DNA of 58,494 nucleotides from Bacillus sp. MM2020_1 (GCA_011250595.1 JAANMP010000029.1:1-58494), one strand, 5' to 3'. Positions 7,509-16,344 are shown, counted from the stretch's first letter. Numbers and translations: made by a program. Notes: generated by a model from the sequence alone, not told the origin.

Positions 7509-8016
7509 AATAGTTTTGAGGGTGTAATAACTTTTCCATTGCCATTACATCCACAAATTCACCATCTATAATCCCCTGGTTTTTAAATATACCCACTTCC
7601 CGAAAACCCATTTTTTTATACAGCCCTTTCCCTAATTGATTAAAAGGGAATGTAAACAGTACCATTTTATGAAACCCATTTTCTTCGGCATGGGATTCAA
7701 GGTCAGCTAAGAGCTTTTTCCCAATGCCCTTTCCTCTGTAATCTCTTGAAATATAAACGGAAATATCCGCTACACCGTCATAGGCACAGCGGTTATTGTA
7801 TTGATTTAAAGCAGCCCAACCAACAATTTGGTCTTCATCTTCAGCAACAATTACTTTATAACGACCCTTATGTTTTTCAAACCAATCCATCATGTAAGAG
7901 CCATCTTTTATTTCTGTTTCTAAGGTAGCAATTCTATCCTCAATTCCCTGATTGTATATAGTTTGTATTGATATTATATCACTATTAATTGCTTCTCTTA
8001 TGACTACCTCATTCAT
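7507..8016 (-). CDS. GNAT acetyltransferase, ArsN1/phosphinothricin acetyltransferase-like
   Basis: A 169-residue GCN5-family N-acetyltransferase of the phosphinothricin type. The acetyl-CoA loop reads YRGKGIGKKLL near residues 93-103, and the segments ATLETE, GWAALNQYNNR and GLYKKMGFREVG are characteristic of this subfamily. Family members acetylate phosphinothricin or methionine sulfoximine; ArsN1 members acetylate the organoarsenical antibiotic arsinothricin. Being next to two ars operons favours the ArsN1 reading, but the protein alone does not separate these substrates. It has its own ribosome binding site (AAAGGGG) and terminator, so it is a single transcription unit. Confidence 0.8.
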   Translation of the reverse strand: MNEVVIREAINSDIISIQTIYNQGIEDRIATLETEIKDGSYMMDWFEKHKGRYKVIVAEDEDQIVGWAALNQYNNRCAYDGVADISVYISRDYRGKGIGKKLLADLESHAEENGFHKMVLFTFPFNQLGKGLYKKMGFREVGIFKNQGIIDGEFVDVMAMEKLLHPQNY

Positions 8017-8120
8017 GCTTTATTTCCCCTTTACATAAATCAAATATTGCAAAATATTATTTTACAGTTCTCTTACAATCTCTTCAAACATCACGCTCTT
8101 TCAAATTGGTCATCCTCTTC

Positions 8121-8167
8121 ATTCAAATGTTCGTTTGATTTTATGATATTCAAACAGTGATTTGAAT
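8121..8167. promoter_or_regulatory. Two 20-base dyads, ATTCAAA-N6-TTTGAAT
   Basis: A perfect dyad lies at 8148-8167 and a one-mismatch copy at 8121-8140, centres 27 bases apart; a further half-site (ATTCAAATG) lies near 8228. The form suits a TetR-type or similar dimeric repressor. No candidate regulator gene is next to it. The region 8017-8407 holds these sites and the promoter below, and no gene that I can see. Confidence 0.45.
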
Positions 8168-8297
8168 GTCAATGATTTTTGTATTGTTTTTCTAAGAATC
8201 AGTGAATGATTGCCTTTTAAATAAAACATTCAAATGGTCATGTTAATGTGACAAGAATGATCTGATTTGCCTTTAAATATTTTAAATTTTCCAACTA

Positions 8298-8340
8298 TTG
8301 ATAAAGCTATTGTATTCTGTATTATTATAGCGTTATAATA
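8298..8340 (+). promoter_or_regulatory. Promoter with dyad for the amino acid ABC operon
   Basis: TTGATA at 8298-8303 and TATTAT at 8320-8325 (16-base spacer) give a plausible sigma-A promoter. A dyad TATTATA-N4-TATAATA at 8323-8340 covers the -10 and start region. The gene begins at 8408. Confidence 0.4.
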
Positions 8341-8407
8341 TGGTAGTCTAATAATACGGTAACGTACTAAAGCGAATTAAAAAAATAGATAAGGTGGCTG
8401 GTCTAAG

Positions 8408-9184
8408 ATGAAACGTTTAATACCTATGATTCTAGTAATAGCAGCACTATTCTCGATTCTTACAGGATGCTCGTCTAAATCGGATGGAGAAAAGGACAAA
8501 ACGCTCGTTATTGGGATCGATGATAAGTTTGCTCCGATGGGTTTCCGCGATGAGAATAATAAGATTGTTGGGTTTGATATCGATTACGCAAAGGCTGCAG
8601 CGGATAAGATGGGGAAAAAGGTTAAATTCCAACCAATCGATTGGAGCACGAAAGAAGCTGAACTTAGCAGCGGCAGGATTGACCTCATTTGGAACGGATA
8701 CACTATTACCGATGAACGTAAACAGAAAGTTCTTTTCACTAAGCCCTATTTAAAAAATGCACAAGTGGTTGTTACATTAGCTGATTCAAAACTTACAAAA
8801 CTTGATGATTTAACGGGTAAGGTTGTTGGTCTGCAAACATTATCATCTGCAGCTGATGCTTTGAATGCAGCACCTATCAAGAAAAAAATTAAGACAGTTA
8901 CCGAGTTTTCTGATAATGTCCAAGCTCTGACTGATTTAAAAAGCGGCCGTTTGGATGCGGTAGTTATTGATGAAGTGGTTATCGATTATTATATGAAAAA
9001 AGAAAAAGAAGCCTTTAAAATTCTCGATGAATCGCTTGCTCCCGAAGAATACGGAATTGGCGTGAAAAAAGGGAATGATGCATTACTTGAAAAGCTGCAA
9101 AAAGCACTCGATGATATGAATGAAGATGGCTCCGCTGCAGCTATTTCGAAAAAATGGTTTGGCGAAAATAAAGTATTAAACTAA
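8408..9184 (+). CDS. Amino acid ABC transporter substrate-binding lipoprotein
   Basis: A 258-residue extracellular solute-binding protein of family 3. A lipoprotein signal peptide ends in LTGC at residues 18-21. The mature part starts with KTLVIGIDDKFAPMGF and has the family segments IVGFDIDYAKAAA and SGRIDLIWNGYTITDERK. It should capture a polar amino acid, for instance cystine, glutamine or a basic amino acid; the specificity is not readable. Permease and ATPase genes follow directly. A weak hairpin (AACAGG/CCTGTT, about 9201-9227) after it may raise binding-protein mRNA over the downstream genes. Confidence 0.9.
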   Translation: MKRLIPMILVIAALFSILTGCSSKSDGEKDKTLVIGIDDKFAPMGFRDENNKIVGFDIDYAKAAADKMGKKVKFQPIDWSTKEAELSSGRIDLIWNGYTITDERKQKVLFTKPYLKNAQVVVTLADSKLTKLDDLTGKVVGLQTLSSAADALNAAPIKKKIKTVTEFSDNVQALTDLKSGRLDAVVIDEVVIDYYMKKEKEAFKILDESLAPEEYGIGVKKGNDALLEKLQKALDDMNEDGSAAAISKKWFGENKVLN

Positions 9185-9248
9185 TACCGAATATAAGGCA
9201 AACAGGATTTCCACGGGGAACCCTGTTTTGCTTTTGGAGGAACCTTCT

Positions 9249-9908
9249 ATGTCTTTTGACTATCTAATTTCCATACTTAAACCAATGCTCGAAGGGGCAC
9301 AGATGACCGTTCTCTTATTTATAATTGCGATTGTGGTTTCGATTCCACTCGGGTTTATTTTAACCCTGTCAGTCGGCAGTCGTTTTAAGCCGCTGTCACT
9401 AATCGCCCAAGGCTATATTTATGTGATGCGCGGTACACCGCTCTTACTTCAGCTGTTATTTATTTGCTTCGGTCTGCCAATGATTCCGGTAGTAGGAGAA
9501 TACTTAGTTTTGGACCGCTTTGTCGCAGCTTGTTTAGGGTTTATTTTGAACTATGCCGCCTATTTTGCGGAAATCTTTCGGGGCGGGCTTCTTGCGATTG
9601 ATAAAGGTCAATATGAAGCATCGCAAGTGCTCGGCCTAAATAAATGGCAGACGTTGACAAAGGTGATCCTGCCGCAAATGTTCCGAATCGCCCTTCCATC
9701 TGTCGCGAACGAATCGGTGACACTGGTTAAGGATACTGCCCTGCTATATGCGGTTGCCGTACCGGAATTATTGCATTTTGCGCAGACAGCTGTAAATCGT
9801 GATTTTACCATCGTCCCATTCTTTGTCGCCGGTATCATTTATTTAATCATGACGCTCCTTTTAACGATGATCTTTAAGTGGCTTGAAAAACGGTTCAAAT
9901 TTGAATAG
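9249..9908 (+). CDS. Amino acid ABC transporter permease
   Basis: A 219-residue HisM-type membrane subunit with about five transmembrane segments. The permease loop that contacts the ATPase (EASQVLGLNKWQTLTKVILPQ) is present near residues 124-144, and YVMRGTPLLLQLLF is a family hallmark. The ATG at 9249 follows GGAGG at 9236-9240; an upstream TTG at 9228 has no ribosome binding site. It lies between the binding protein and the ATPase of the same importer. Confidence 0.92.
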   Translation: MSFDYLISILKPMLEGAQMTVLLFIIAIVVSIPLGFILTLSVGSRFKPLSLIAQGYIYVMRGTPLLLQLLFICFGLPMIPVVGEYLVLDRFVAACLGFILNYAAYFAEIFRGGLLAIDKGQYEASQVLGLNKWQTLTKVILPQMFRIALPSVANESVTLVKDTALLYAVAVPELLHFAQTAVNRDFTIVPFFVAGIIYLIMTLLLTMIFKWLEKRFKFE

Positions 9909-9923
9909 AAAGGAGTGGTATCT

Positions 9924-10670
9924 ATGCCTATCATTGAAATAGCAAACTTGAAGAAATCGTATGGGAATTTGGATGTCTTAAAACAGATTACCTTTGATGT
10001 AAATAAAAATGATGTGGTTGCCGTGATTGGTCCCTCCGGTTCCGGGAAAAGTACGATGCTCCGCAGTTTGGTGTATCTTGAAAAAATTGACGATGGCACG
10101 ATTTGTGTCGCAGGCAATCATCTGGTTAAGGACGGGGCCTATGCCAAACCGCAGGAGATTAAAGAGATCGACGCAAAAATGGGCATGGTCTTTCAGCATT
10201 TTAACCTCTTCCCGCATCTCACGGTGAAAGAAAATTTGGAACTTGCTCCAAAAATGCTGAAGAAAGAATCACCCGCTCAAATTCAACAAAGAAGCAGTGA
10301 ACTTCTCAAGAAAATCGGGCTTACCGACCGAGCAACTGCCTATCCGGCCAATCTCTCAGGCGGACAAAAACAGCGAGTTGCCATTGCCAGGGCACTGATG
10401 TTAAACCCAGAAATTCTATTGTTCGATGAGCCTACCTCTGCTTTAGACCCGGAATTAACCGGCGAAGTATTAAATGTTATGAAGGACCTGGCGGAAGAAC
10501 ACATGACAATGATTGTAGTGACACATGAAATGGGATTCGCCAAGGAAGTAGCAAACAGGGTTATTTTTATGGACAATGGGGAAATTGTTGAATCCGGTTC
10601 ACCCGCCGAGTTGTTTACAAATCCTAAGAATGAACGAACGAAGGCTTTCTTGAAACGTAGTTTAAAATAA
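9924..10670 (+). CDS. Amino acid ABC transporter ATP-binding protein
   Basis: A 248-residue GlnQ/HisP-type ATPase that powers the upstream importer. Walker [10 protein letters not shown] (about residues 34-42), signature LSGGQKQR and Walker [13 protein letters not shown] are intact, with the H-loop [11 protein letters not shown]. The ATG at 9924 has AAGGAG nine bases upstream; a GTG at 9915 overlaps that site. It is the last gene of the operon and is followed by a strong terminator. Confidence 0.93.
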   Translation: MPIIEIANLKKSYGNLDVLKQITFDVNKNDVVAVIGPSGSGKSTMLRSLVYLEKIDDGTICVAGNHLVKDGAYAKPQEIKEIDAKMGMVFQHFNLFPHLTVKENLELAPKMLKKESPAQIQQRSSELLKKIGLTDRATAYPANLSGGQKQRVAIARALMLNPEILLFDEPTSALDPELTGEVLNVMKDLAEEHMTMIVVTHEMGFAKEVANRVIFMDNGEIVESGSPAELFTNPKNERTKAFLKRSLK

Positions 10671-10682
10671 TATCGAACGAAT

Positions 10683-10709
10683 AAAACGGCTGATTTCTCA
10701 GCCGTTTTT
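10683..10709 (+). terminator. Terminator of the amino acid ABC operon
   Basis: AAAACGGCTGA (10683-10693), loop TTTC, TCAGCCGTTTT (10698-10708), then T. It also lies just beyond the end of the minus-strand cyd operon and may serve both. Confidence 0.85.
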
Positions 10710-10726
10710 AAATGCACTTCTCTAGT

Positions 10727-10828
10727 TTATTTTTCCACAGAATCATCTTTCGATGCAATCCCGAATGCAACGGCAATCGACACTAGCATCACAAGAAATG
10801 GTGCATAGAAAAGTAAGAAATCATCCAA
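10727..10828 (-). CDS. cydS: Cytochrome bd oxidase small subunit CydS
   Basis: A 33-residue single-pass membrane protein read from TTG at 10828, which has AAGGGGG nine bases upstream; an in-frame ATG three codons earlier abuts the ribosome binding site and is less likely. The sequence has a short acidic start (DDFLLFYAPF), a hydrophobic helix and a charged tail (SKDDSVEK). Length and layout match CydS, the third subunit found in the Geobacillus thermodenitrificans cytochrome bd structure. It sits 14 bases behind cydB, as expected for that subunit. It is too short for most automatic annotation. Confidence 0.8.
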   Translation of the reverse strand: MDDFLLFYAPFLVMLVSIAVAFGIASKDDSVEK

Positions 10829-10842
10829 AACATTCATCCCCC

Positions 10843-11871
10843 TTAAGCATGTTCATCATTTCGATTCCCTTGGACATATTCCTTATTAAACAAGAACAAT
10901 TTTAACAATAGATACAGTGACGGGAGGAGCAGGCCCAGCCCTGCAATGAAAGCAACAACTAGTGCAATTGCCATCGATTTATTGGTAAAACTATCATAAA
11001 GAGTTAGATAGGGATACAGTAAATAAGGATAATGGGAAGCACCATAGGCCAAAAAGGCAAGCGCGAATTGCCCTACCAATAGTCCAAATGCCAGCCCATA
11101 GGCACGTCGCATCCAAATTAAATAGACTGTTCCTATAAAAAACAAAACAGACAATCCGAACAACCACCAGAGGTCGAGTAAGCGCTGATAATGTTCTGGG
11201 TTGTGCGTCCTCATTTCAAATATAATCCCCGCAGCGGTAATTATGGCTGGTCCTGCCCAGCTAAGCGCATATTTTCGCAATAGGTTCGTGGCGGCCGCGT
11301 CCCCGGCATGATCGGCGTACCATGTCAAAAATACTGCTGAAATATATAATACGGCTGTTAGACTTAGGACAACAATACTCCACGATAATGGACTGGTAAA
11401 CAATGCCCAATAATCGAGTACAGGGGCGGAATTTTCCATTGTCACATAGCCGCCCTCTGAAATTGTCAGGACACTCGATAAGGATGCTGGAATAAACAGT
11501 CCCGTCAAGCCATACAAGATAGTGTAACGTATATGCTTAAGTCCCCCGTAGGTCGTAAAGGCATAATATGCCCCTCGAATCGCCAGCAAAATAATCGCAA
11601 TACTCGCCGGCACAAGTAAGGTCGTCCCATAGTAATAGGCCGTTTTTGGAAAAAAACCAACCATGCCGACAAAGAAAAACACTAAAAAAACATTGGTGAC
11701 TTCCCAAACCGGCGATAGATAGCGGTGAATAATCTTTGTTAAAATATGCTGTTTGCCCGATATTGTACTGTATGCATTAAAGAATCCTGCCCCAAAATCA
11801 ATGGATGCAATAATAATATATCCAAACAGAAACAGCCCCAGAGCTGAAATACCGACAATTTCCAGTGTCAT
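10843..11871 (-). CDS. cydB: Cytochrome bd ubiquinol/menaquinol oxidase subunit II
   Basis: A 342-residue integral membrane protein, the non-heme partner of CydA in the high-affinity terminal oxidase. Recognisable segments are DFGAGFFNAYSTISGKQ near the N-terminus and the SPVWEVTNVFLVFF helix. Length is normal for Bacillus CydB. The start overlaps the cydA stop by four bases (ATGA), implying translational coupling. cydS follows. Confidence 0.93.
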   Translation of the reverse strand: MTLEIVGISALGLFLFGYIIIASIDFGAGFFNAYSTISGKQHILTKIIHRYLSPVWEVTNVFLVFFFVGMVGFFPKTAYYYGTTLLVPASIAIILLAIRGAYYAFTTYGGLKHIRYTILYGLTGLFIPASLSSVLTISEGGYVTMENSAPVLDYWALFTSPLSWSIVVLSLTAVLYISAVFLTWYADHAGDAAATNLLRKYALSWAGPAIITAAGIIFEMRTHNPEHYQRLLDLWWLFGLSVLFFIGTVYLIWMRRAYGLAFGLLVGQFALAFLAYGASHYPYLLYPYLTLYDSFTNKSMAIALVVAFIAGLGLLLPSLYLLLKLFLFNKEYVQGNRNDEHA

Positions 11872-13214
11872 AACGCATCACCCGCTTTCTCCTGGGCTCT
11901 GTCGGCCAGTTCCTGTTCCACCGTGTTCTTCCGGAACATTCGCCAGAGGACAACCACACTGCCAATCCCAAGGACAAGATAAAGCCCGGCAAATAAAACC
12001 AACATAAGATCTACTTGACCGCTTGTCGTCGCCGCATCCTTTGTTCGCAAAATTCCACGCAGGACCCAGGGCTGACGGCCGACCTCGTCCAGCCACCACC
12101 CAGCCTCGATCGCAAGGATAGAGAGAGGACCGCCGAGCACTAGCAGCCAGCGGAACCATTGCGAAAAAACGAAACGCCATTGGCGCCAGATACCGATTAC
12201 GTACACCAAAGACAAAACGGTCATCCACATCCCAATCGTCACCATCGTATCAAACAAATAGTGGATATATAGCGGCGGCACTTCATCCTTTGGAAATTGA
12301 TCAAGTCCAATCACTTCTGCATTAGGGACCTCATGAGCAAGAATACTGAGTGCAAATGGAATTTTCAGTGCGTATTTGACTTTTCCATTGTCAAGGACAC
12401 CATAAAGAATAAGTGGAACACCTTTCCCTGTTTCAAAGTGCCACTCAGCTGCGGCTAATTTTTCTGGCTGATATTCAGCCAAGTACTTGCCGGAGAAATC
12501 GCCTAAAAGAGCGGTTGCGACGGAAAAGACCAATCCAAGCTTCATTGTTAAAAACAACGCCTTTTTATGATAGATATGGTTTGAACCTTTAAGTAACCGG
12601 AAGGCACCAATCGCAGCGAGGACAAACGCCGATGTCATATAAGCGGTGACAACGACATGGGTCACTTTAGTCGGCATGGCCGGATTAAACATCGCCAAGA
12701 TTGGACTGACATCTACGAGTTGACCATTGACCACATCAAAGCCCTGCGGAGCATTCATAAATGCATTAACAATCGTAATAAAGACGGCCGAAAATGAGGC
12801 TCCCAATGCAACTGGTATCAGCAGGAGCAAATGTTTTTTCTGATTTTCAAATCGATCCCAAGTATATATGTATATGCCTAAAAAAATCGCTTCAAAGAAA
12901 AAGGCAAAGGTCTCCATAAATAATGGAAGGGCAATCACATTTCCCGCCAACTGCATAAAGTTGGGCCAGAGGAGAGAAAGCTGTAACCCGATCGCGGTCC
13001 CGGTCACAACACCGACAGCCACGGTAATCACATATCCCCTTGTCCATCTTCGCGCTAGTAAAATATAGTGTTCATCCTGTTTCTTGATTCCGACCCATTG
13101 GGCAATCATAATCATCAGTGGAATCCCCACCCCAATGGTTGCATAAATAATATGAAAGGACAAAGTCAATTCGGTTAGGACACGACTAAAAAATACTGCT
13201 TCTTCATTACCCAT
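11868..13214 (-). CDS. cydA: Cytochrome bd oxidase subunit I
   Basis: A 448-residue membrane subunit carrying hemes b558, b595 and d. It oxidises menaquinol and reduces oxygen at low oxygen tension. The N-terminal FSRVLTELTLSFHIIYATIGVG segment holds the conserved His of the heme b595/d site, and WGWE-type and Q-loop regions are of the short Firmicutes type. ATG at 13214 (MGNEEAVFF) is preferred: AAAGGGGGGAG lies directly upstream, while the longer reading from 13253 runs through the ribosome binding site. A possible 31-residue membrane protein is encoded immediately upstream. Confidence 0.93.
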   Translation of the reverse strand: MGNEEAVFFSRVLTELTLSFHIIYATIGVGIPLMIMIAQWVGIKKQDEHYILLARRWTRGYVITVAVGVVTGTAIGLQLSLLWPNFMQLAGNVIALPLFMETFAFFFEAIFLGIYIYTWDRFENQKKHLLLLIPVALGASFSAVFITIVNAFMNAPQGFDVVNGQLVDVSPILAMFNPAMPTKVTHVVVTAYMTSAFVLAAIGAFRLLKGSNHIYHKKALFLTMKLGLVFSVATALLGDFSGKYLAEYQPEKLAAAEWHFETGKGVPLILYGVLDNGKVKYALKIPFALSILAHEVPNAEVIGLDQFPKDEVPPLYIHYLFDTMVTIGMWMTVLSLVYVIGIWRQWRFVFSQWFRWLLVLGGPLSILAIEAGWWLDEVGRQPWVLRGILRTKDAATTSGQVDLMLVLFAGLYLVLGIGSVVVLWRMFRKNTVEQELADRAQEKAGDAL

Positions 13215-13230
13215 TAAACTCCCCCCTTTC

Positions 13231-13326
13231 TTATCCAGAAAAAAGCCGTCCAATAATCGACAGTCCCATGATTGAAGCTACAATGAAGGTCAGCCAAACG
13301 AGTTTCCGTTCTTGTTTTTTGTAAAT
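13231..13326 (-). CDS. Possible 31-residue membrane protein ahead of cydA (ATT start)
   Basis: Between AAGGGGG (13334-13340 on the minus strand) and cydA there is an open frame with no ATG, GTG or TTG, bounded upstream by TAA. An ATT at 13326, seven bases after that ribosome binding site, would start a peptide with a charged N-terminus (YKKQERK) and one hydrophobic helix (VWLTFIVASIMGLSIIG), ending 16 bases before cydA. The good ribosome binding site and membrane-protein look argue for translation; the rare start codon argues against. It could be an accessory small subunit of cytochrome bd. Confidence 0.4.
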   Translation of the reverse strand: MYKKQERKLVWLTFIVASIMGLSIIGRLFSG

Positions 13327-13426
13327 AAAAAATCCCCCTTAGATAACTCAGGTACTCTTTAGATACCATTCCCAAAATTATCACGGAATATATTTAACCG
13401 CATAGGAAAGTATCTGTACCTCTCCA

Positions 13427-13467
13427 CAGAAAAATAGTGGGAACGGTGATTAATCAACCATTCCCAC
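13427..13467 (-). terminator. Terminator of ctaG
   Basis: An 11-bp stem (13437-13447 with 13457-13467, one G-U pair) is followed on the minus strand by TATTTTTCTG. It overlaps the ctaG stop codon. Confidence 0.85.
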
Positions 13468-14280
13468 CACAGTCCTACTGTTAACTTCTTTTCCAAGACG
13501 CACCGTCAGGATTAATCCAAATTTATGCATAACGAGCATTAGGATTCCCGCAAACATTTGATCAAGTCTAGTATTAAATGGTGTAGGCAGGAGATTGAGG
13601 GAATCTAATTGGGAGGGTGAGATACAAAGGTTTGCCGTTAATTCGGAAAGAAGAGGATTATTCATTCCACCAATTAATGCCGTGAGGATAAAAAGCAAAC
13701 AGGCAGGCATTAAGACAAGTCCGCTCAAAAATAGATACCGTTTATTCTGCCTTTTTGAACCATCCTTGTTCAAATCAGGCGATGCGATTGGCCCCCACAT
13801 TCGAACAGACAGGAGTAACAGCACAAATAAGTATCCATTATGGACCAACGTGTTTTGCGAAATAGTCGTTAAAACAACTGGGAAATGGTACATCAAGAAC
13901 AGCACCCCGAACGCATAAAGTGCAGCAATCGGCGGTAAGAAAAACTTGCTCACTCGAACAAATAGGGCGAGATTATGAATGTGCCGGAGAAACGAATCTG
14001 GAATTCCTAATAAAAAGAGAGGTGGGATAATAAAATATAAAATGCTCAATTGCAGCATATGCAAACTAAACGACAGGTGACTGATCGTTTCAAATGGACT
14101 GCCAAAGGCTAAATACATGATGCCTAAACTGAGGAAAAATAACAGGGGTTGTTTTTGGTTAAGCTTTATTTTTGTAAAAGAAAGTACTAAGACTATATAA
14201 AAGAACGCTATACAAATGAGGAAAGCTAATAATGGTACATTCCACAACGATTGTCCTTCAAGCAACATAGCATATAACAT
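13450..14280 (-). CDS. ctaG: CtaG-type cytochrome c oxidase assembly protein
   Basis: A 276-residue membrane protein with about seven helices of the caa3_CtaG family (PF09678), needed in Bacillus for assembly of caa3 oxidase, probably at the copper stage. Typical segments: AFGSPFETISHLSFSLHMLQ, ending in HMLQ near residue 74, and YFIIPPLFLLGIP. ATG at 14280 is chosen because AAGGAGG lies five bases upstream; the reading from 14316 runs through it. It lies upstream of the cyd operon but has its own terminator. Confidence 0.85.
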   Translation of the reverse strand: MLYAMLLEGQSLWNVPLLAFLICIAFFYIVLVLSFTKIKLNQKQPLLFFLSLGIMYLAFGSPFETISHLSFSLHMLQLSILYFIIPPLFLLGIPDSFLRHIHNLALFVRVSKFFLPPIAALYAFGVLFLMYHFPVVLTTISQNTLVHNGYLFVLLLLSVRMWGPIASPDLNKDGSKRQNKRYLFLSGLVLMPACLLFILTALIGGMNNPLLSELTANLCISPSQLDSLNLLPTPFNTRLDQMFAGILMLVMHKFGLILTVRLGKEVNSRTVVGMVD

Positions 14281-14407
14281 GAAATCCTCCTTCCACTCAG
14301 GACACTTAGACTTCAAAAATTACCCTTGCAACACAAAAAACTAACTTTAAATTTTATGACAGTTTAGCCGATTTATGACAAAAAGGAAGAACCAATGTGG
14401 CTCTTCC

Positions 14408-15010
14408 TTATCCTTTTCTGTACAGATTGGTCTTTTTAAGCAGATTACTTTCAATTTTCTCATAGTACTCAATGAACCAAATGATTACTTTATTTACTTG
14501 CACGAATCGAAGAACTAAGAAATGGATAGCAAATGCCACACTTGTCCCAATAAGCATCCCTGAGATTACATCTAATGGATAATGTACCCCTGTCCAAACA
14601 CGGGATAGAGCAATGCCTGCAGCCAAAACCAACCACATCCAGCCGTCACGTTTTTTCCAAATCCAAATGGCTGTTGCAATTACGAACGCCGCAGTCGCGT
14701 GATCACTTGGAAATGAGGCATTTTTCACATGAGGGATTAGCCAGTTCACATGATGGGCGACAAACGGACGATTCCGGTAAAAAAAGTGACCTATTTCTCC
14801 ATTTATACTTAACGCCACACAAGCTGCTAGAATGGCCTCAACGACCATTTTTCGGTGTTGTGATTTATGAAAAAACCAATAAAAAATAATTCCTGCAAAA
14901 AATAGATACTCTGCTTTTTCTGCTAATAATATCATCAAAGGGTTTAAAAACCGCTCACTTATGGCAAGGTGATTGATGATTTGAAAAATACTATAGTCGA
15001 TGTGAGACAT
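14408..15010 (-). CDS. bcrC: PAP2-type undecaprenyl-pyrophosphate phosphatase (BcrC-like)
   Basis: A 200-residue membrane phosphatase that recycles undecaprenyl pyrophosphate for wall synthesis and gives bacitracin tolerance. The three PAP2 signature blocks are present: RNRPF near residue 80, FPSDHAT near 100 (PSDH in place of PSGH, usual for BcrC) and SRVWTGVHYPLD near 140. ATG at 15010 has GGGGGTTG upstream and gives the usual length; an upstream start at 15043 would add 11 residues. It follows a lipid glycosyltransferase gene closely and is probably co-transcribed with it. Confidence 0.85.
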   Translation of the reverse strand: MSHIDYSIFQIINHLAISERFLNPLMILLAEKAEYLFFAGIIFYWFFHKSQHRKMVVEAILAACVALSINGEIGHFFYRNRPFVAHHVNWLIPHVKNASFPSDHATAAFVIATAIWIWKKRDGWMWLVLAAGIALSRVWTGVHYPLDVISGMLIGTSVAFAIHFLVLRFVQVNKVIIWFIEYYEKIESNLLKKTNLYRKG

Positions 15011-15045
15011 TTTCACAACCCCCAGATTCATGTCGTTCAACAATC

Positions 15046-16206
15046 TTAAATTCTCAAAGGAGACGAATATCTAACCAATCTTGACTGCCTGCTGCTCGTT
15101 TTTTGGTCAAGAATTGATTCGATCAAATCCACGATTTTTTCTGGCTGCTCCAGCTCCATTCCCTCTTGATATGAATCGATTGCATGCTCCCAGCCATTCA
15201 TTTTTTTCTGATCCGTTAATACACTGAGCAACTGACTTTCCAAAGGAGTTGTCAGATTAAGTTCAAATACTAGTTTTTGACTCTTTAAGTAGCGAAGATT
15301 TATTTTTTCCTGTCCTGGAAGGGCGGAATGAACAAAGATTGGCAGTCTTTTCTGTATCGCTTCACTAATTGTAACCCCGCCTGGTTTTGAGATAATGGCA
15401 TCCACTTCTTCATAAAGCTGATTCATTTCTGATCTAGATGAAAGATAAGTTAGTGGTTTGATATGATCTAAACCCCATGAATGGATTTCATCATAAAGTT
15501 TCTTGTTGTTACCACACAATATTAGGAACTCTAAGTTAGTAGACAGCTTTAACTCTTCCGCTAGTTTCAAAATCCCGCCCAATCCGCTGTTTCCACCAGA
15601 TAATAAGATTTTGAGCCGATTGGTGTGTTTTTTTCGAGTGACGGTTTTCGTCATTTCTTGATGGACGGGAATTCCTGTCACAATCAACTGTTGATTCGGT
15701 AGTTTTCTGCTGAGCCTTGCTTTGACCTCTTGACTAGGTAGTAAATGGAGATCAATTCCCTCTCTTCCCCAAACACTATTAATAAAGAAATCCGTGTATA
15801 CGTTAATAATCGGCAGGTCGCATTTCCCCTTCATTTTTAACTTGCTAAGAAGATAAGAAGGGAATCCATGGGTACAAACAAGTAAATCTGGTTTTTCCTC
15901 CGCTATTAATTGCTCCAGTTTCTTCAAAAAGAGTGGTTCATACCATTTAAAGGAATGTTTTTTAGTTGGCGGTACGTAGAAAAAGCTCTTATAGGCAAGA
16001 TTATAGGTTTCCGGCGCAAAGCGAATCCAATTGAGATAGCCATTTGTAATCACTTTTTCTAACGATTTATTTGTATAGCTTAACAAGTCTATTTTTTTAA
16101 AAGTAAAATCGTCTGTATGATTTTTTAAAAGATCCATTAATGCCTCAGCAACTTGGTGATGTCCCGACTGCATTTGTAAGAGTGGTAAAAACAAAATTTT
16201 CTTCAC
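15046..16206 (-). CDS. Processive diacylglycerol/MGDG-synthase-type glycosyltransferase
   Basis: A 386-residue GT28-type glycosyltransferase of the UgtP/MGDG synthase group, predicted to add sugars from UDP-glucose or UDP-galactose to diacylglycerol at the inner membrane face. The N-terminal acceptor domain has SGHHQVAEAL (about residues 14-23); the C-terminal donor domain has LLSGGNSGLGG and SKPGGVTISEA with the EKINLRYL end. It starts at GTG after AGGAGATGG. It shares this neighbourhood with BcrC, a deacetylase and DedA, all envelope functions. It may be a second paralogue beside UgtP; the acceptor is inferred. Confidence 0.8.
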   Translation of the reverse strand: MKKILFLPLLQMQSGHHQVAEALMDLLKNHTDDFTFKKIDLLSYTNKSLEKVITNGYLNWIRFAPETYNLAYKSFFYVPPTKKHSFKWYEPLFLKKLEQLIAEEKPDLLVCTHGFPSYLLSKLKMKGKCDLPIINVYTDFFINSVWGREGIDLHLLPSQEVKARLSRKLPNQQLIVTGIPVHQEMTKTVTRKKHTNRLKILLSGGNSGLGGILKLAEELKLSTNLEFLILCGNNKKLYDEIHSWGLDHIKPLTYLSSRSEMNQLYEEVDAIISKPGGVTISEAIQKRLPIFVHSALPGQEKINLRYLKSQKLVFELNLTTPLESQLLSVLTDQKKMNGWEHAIDSYQEGMELEQPEKIVDLIESILDQKTSSRQSRLVRYSSPLRI

Positions 16207-16344
16207 TTATTCCATCTCCTATTCGAATAGAAATCGACTCCTGAAAAATGATTTCTAAATTACTCTATCAATGTATCACTCATTTCTTGAAAAACTTGGT
16301 TTTTAATCGATTTTTAATCTTACCTTCAGCCTTTTTTTAGCTTG

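Noticed and set aside
8298..8407. Riboswitch or T-box leader before the amino acid importer
   Set aside because: The leader is short and lacks a specifier loop, T-box sequence or terminator hairpin.
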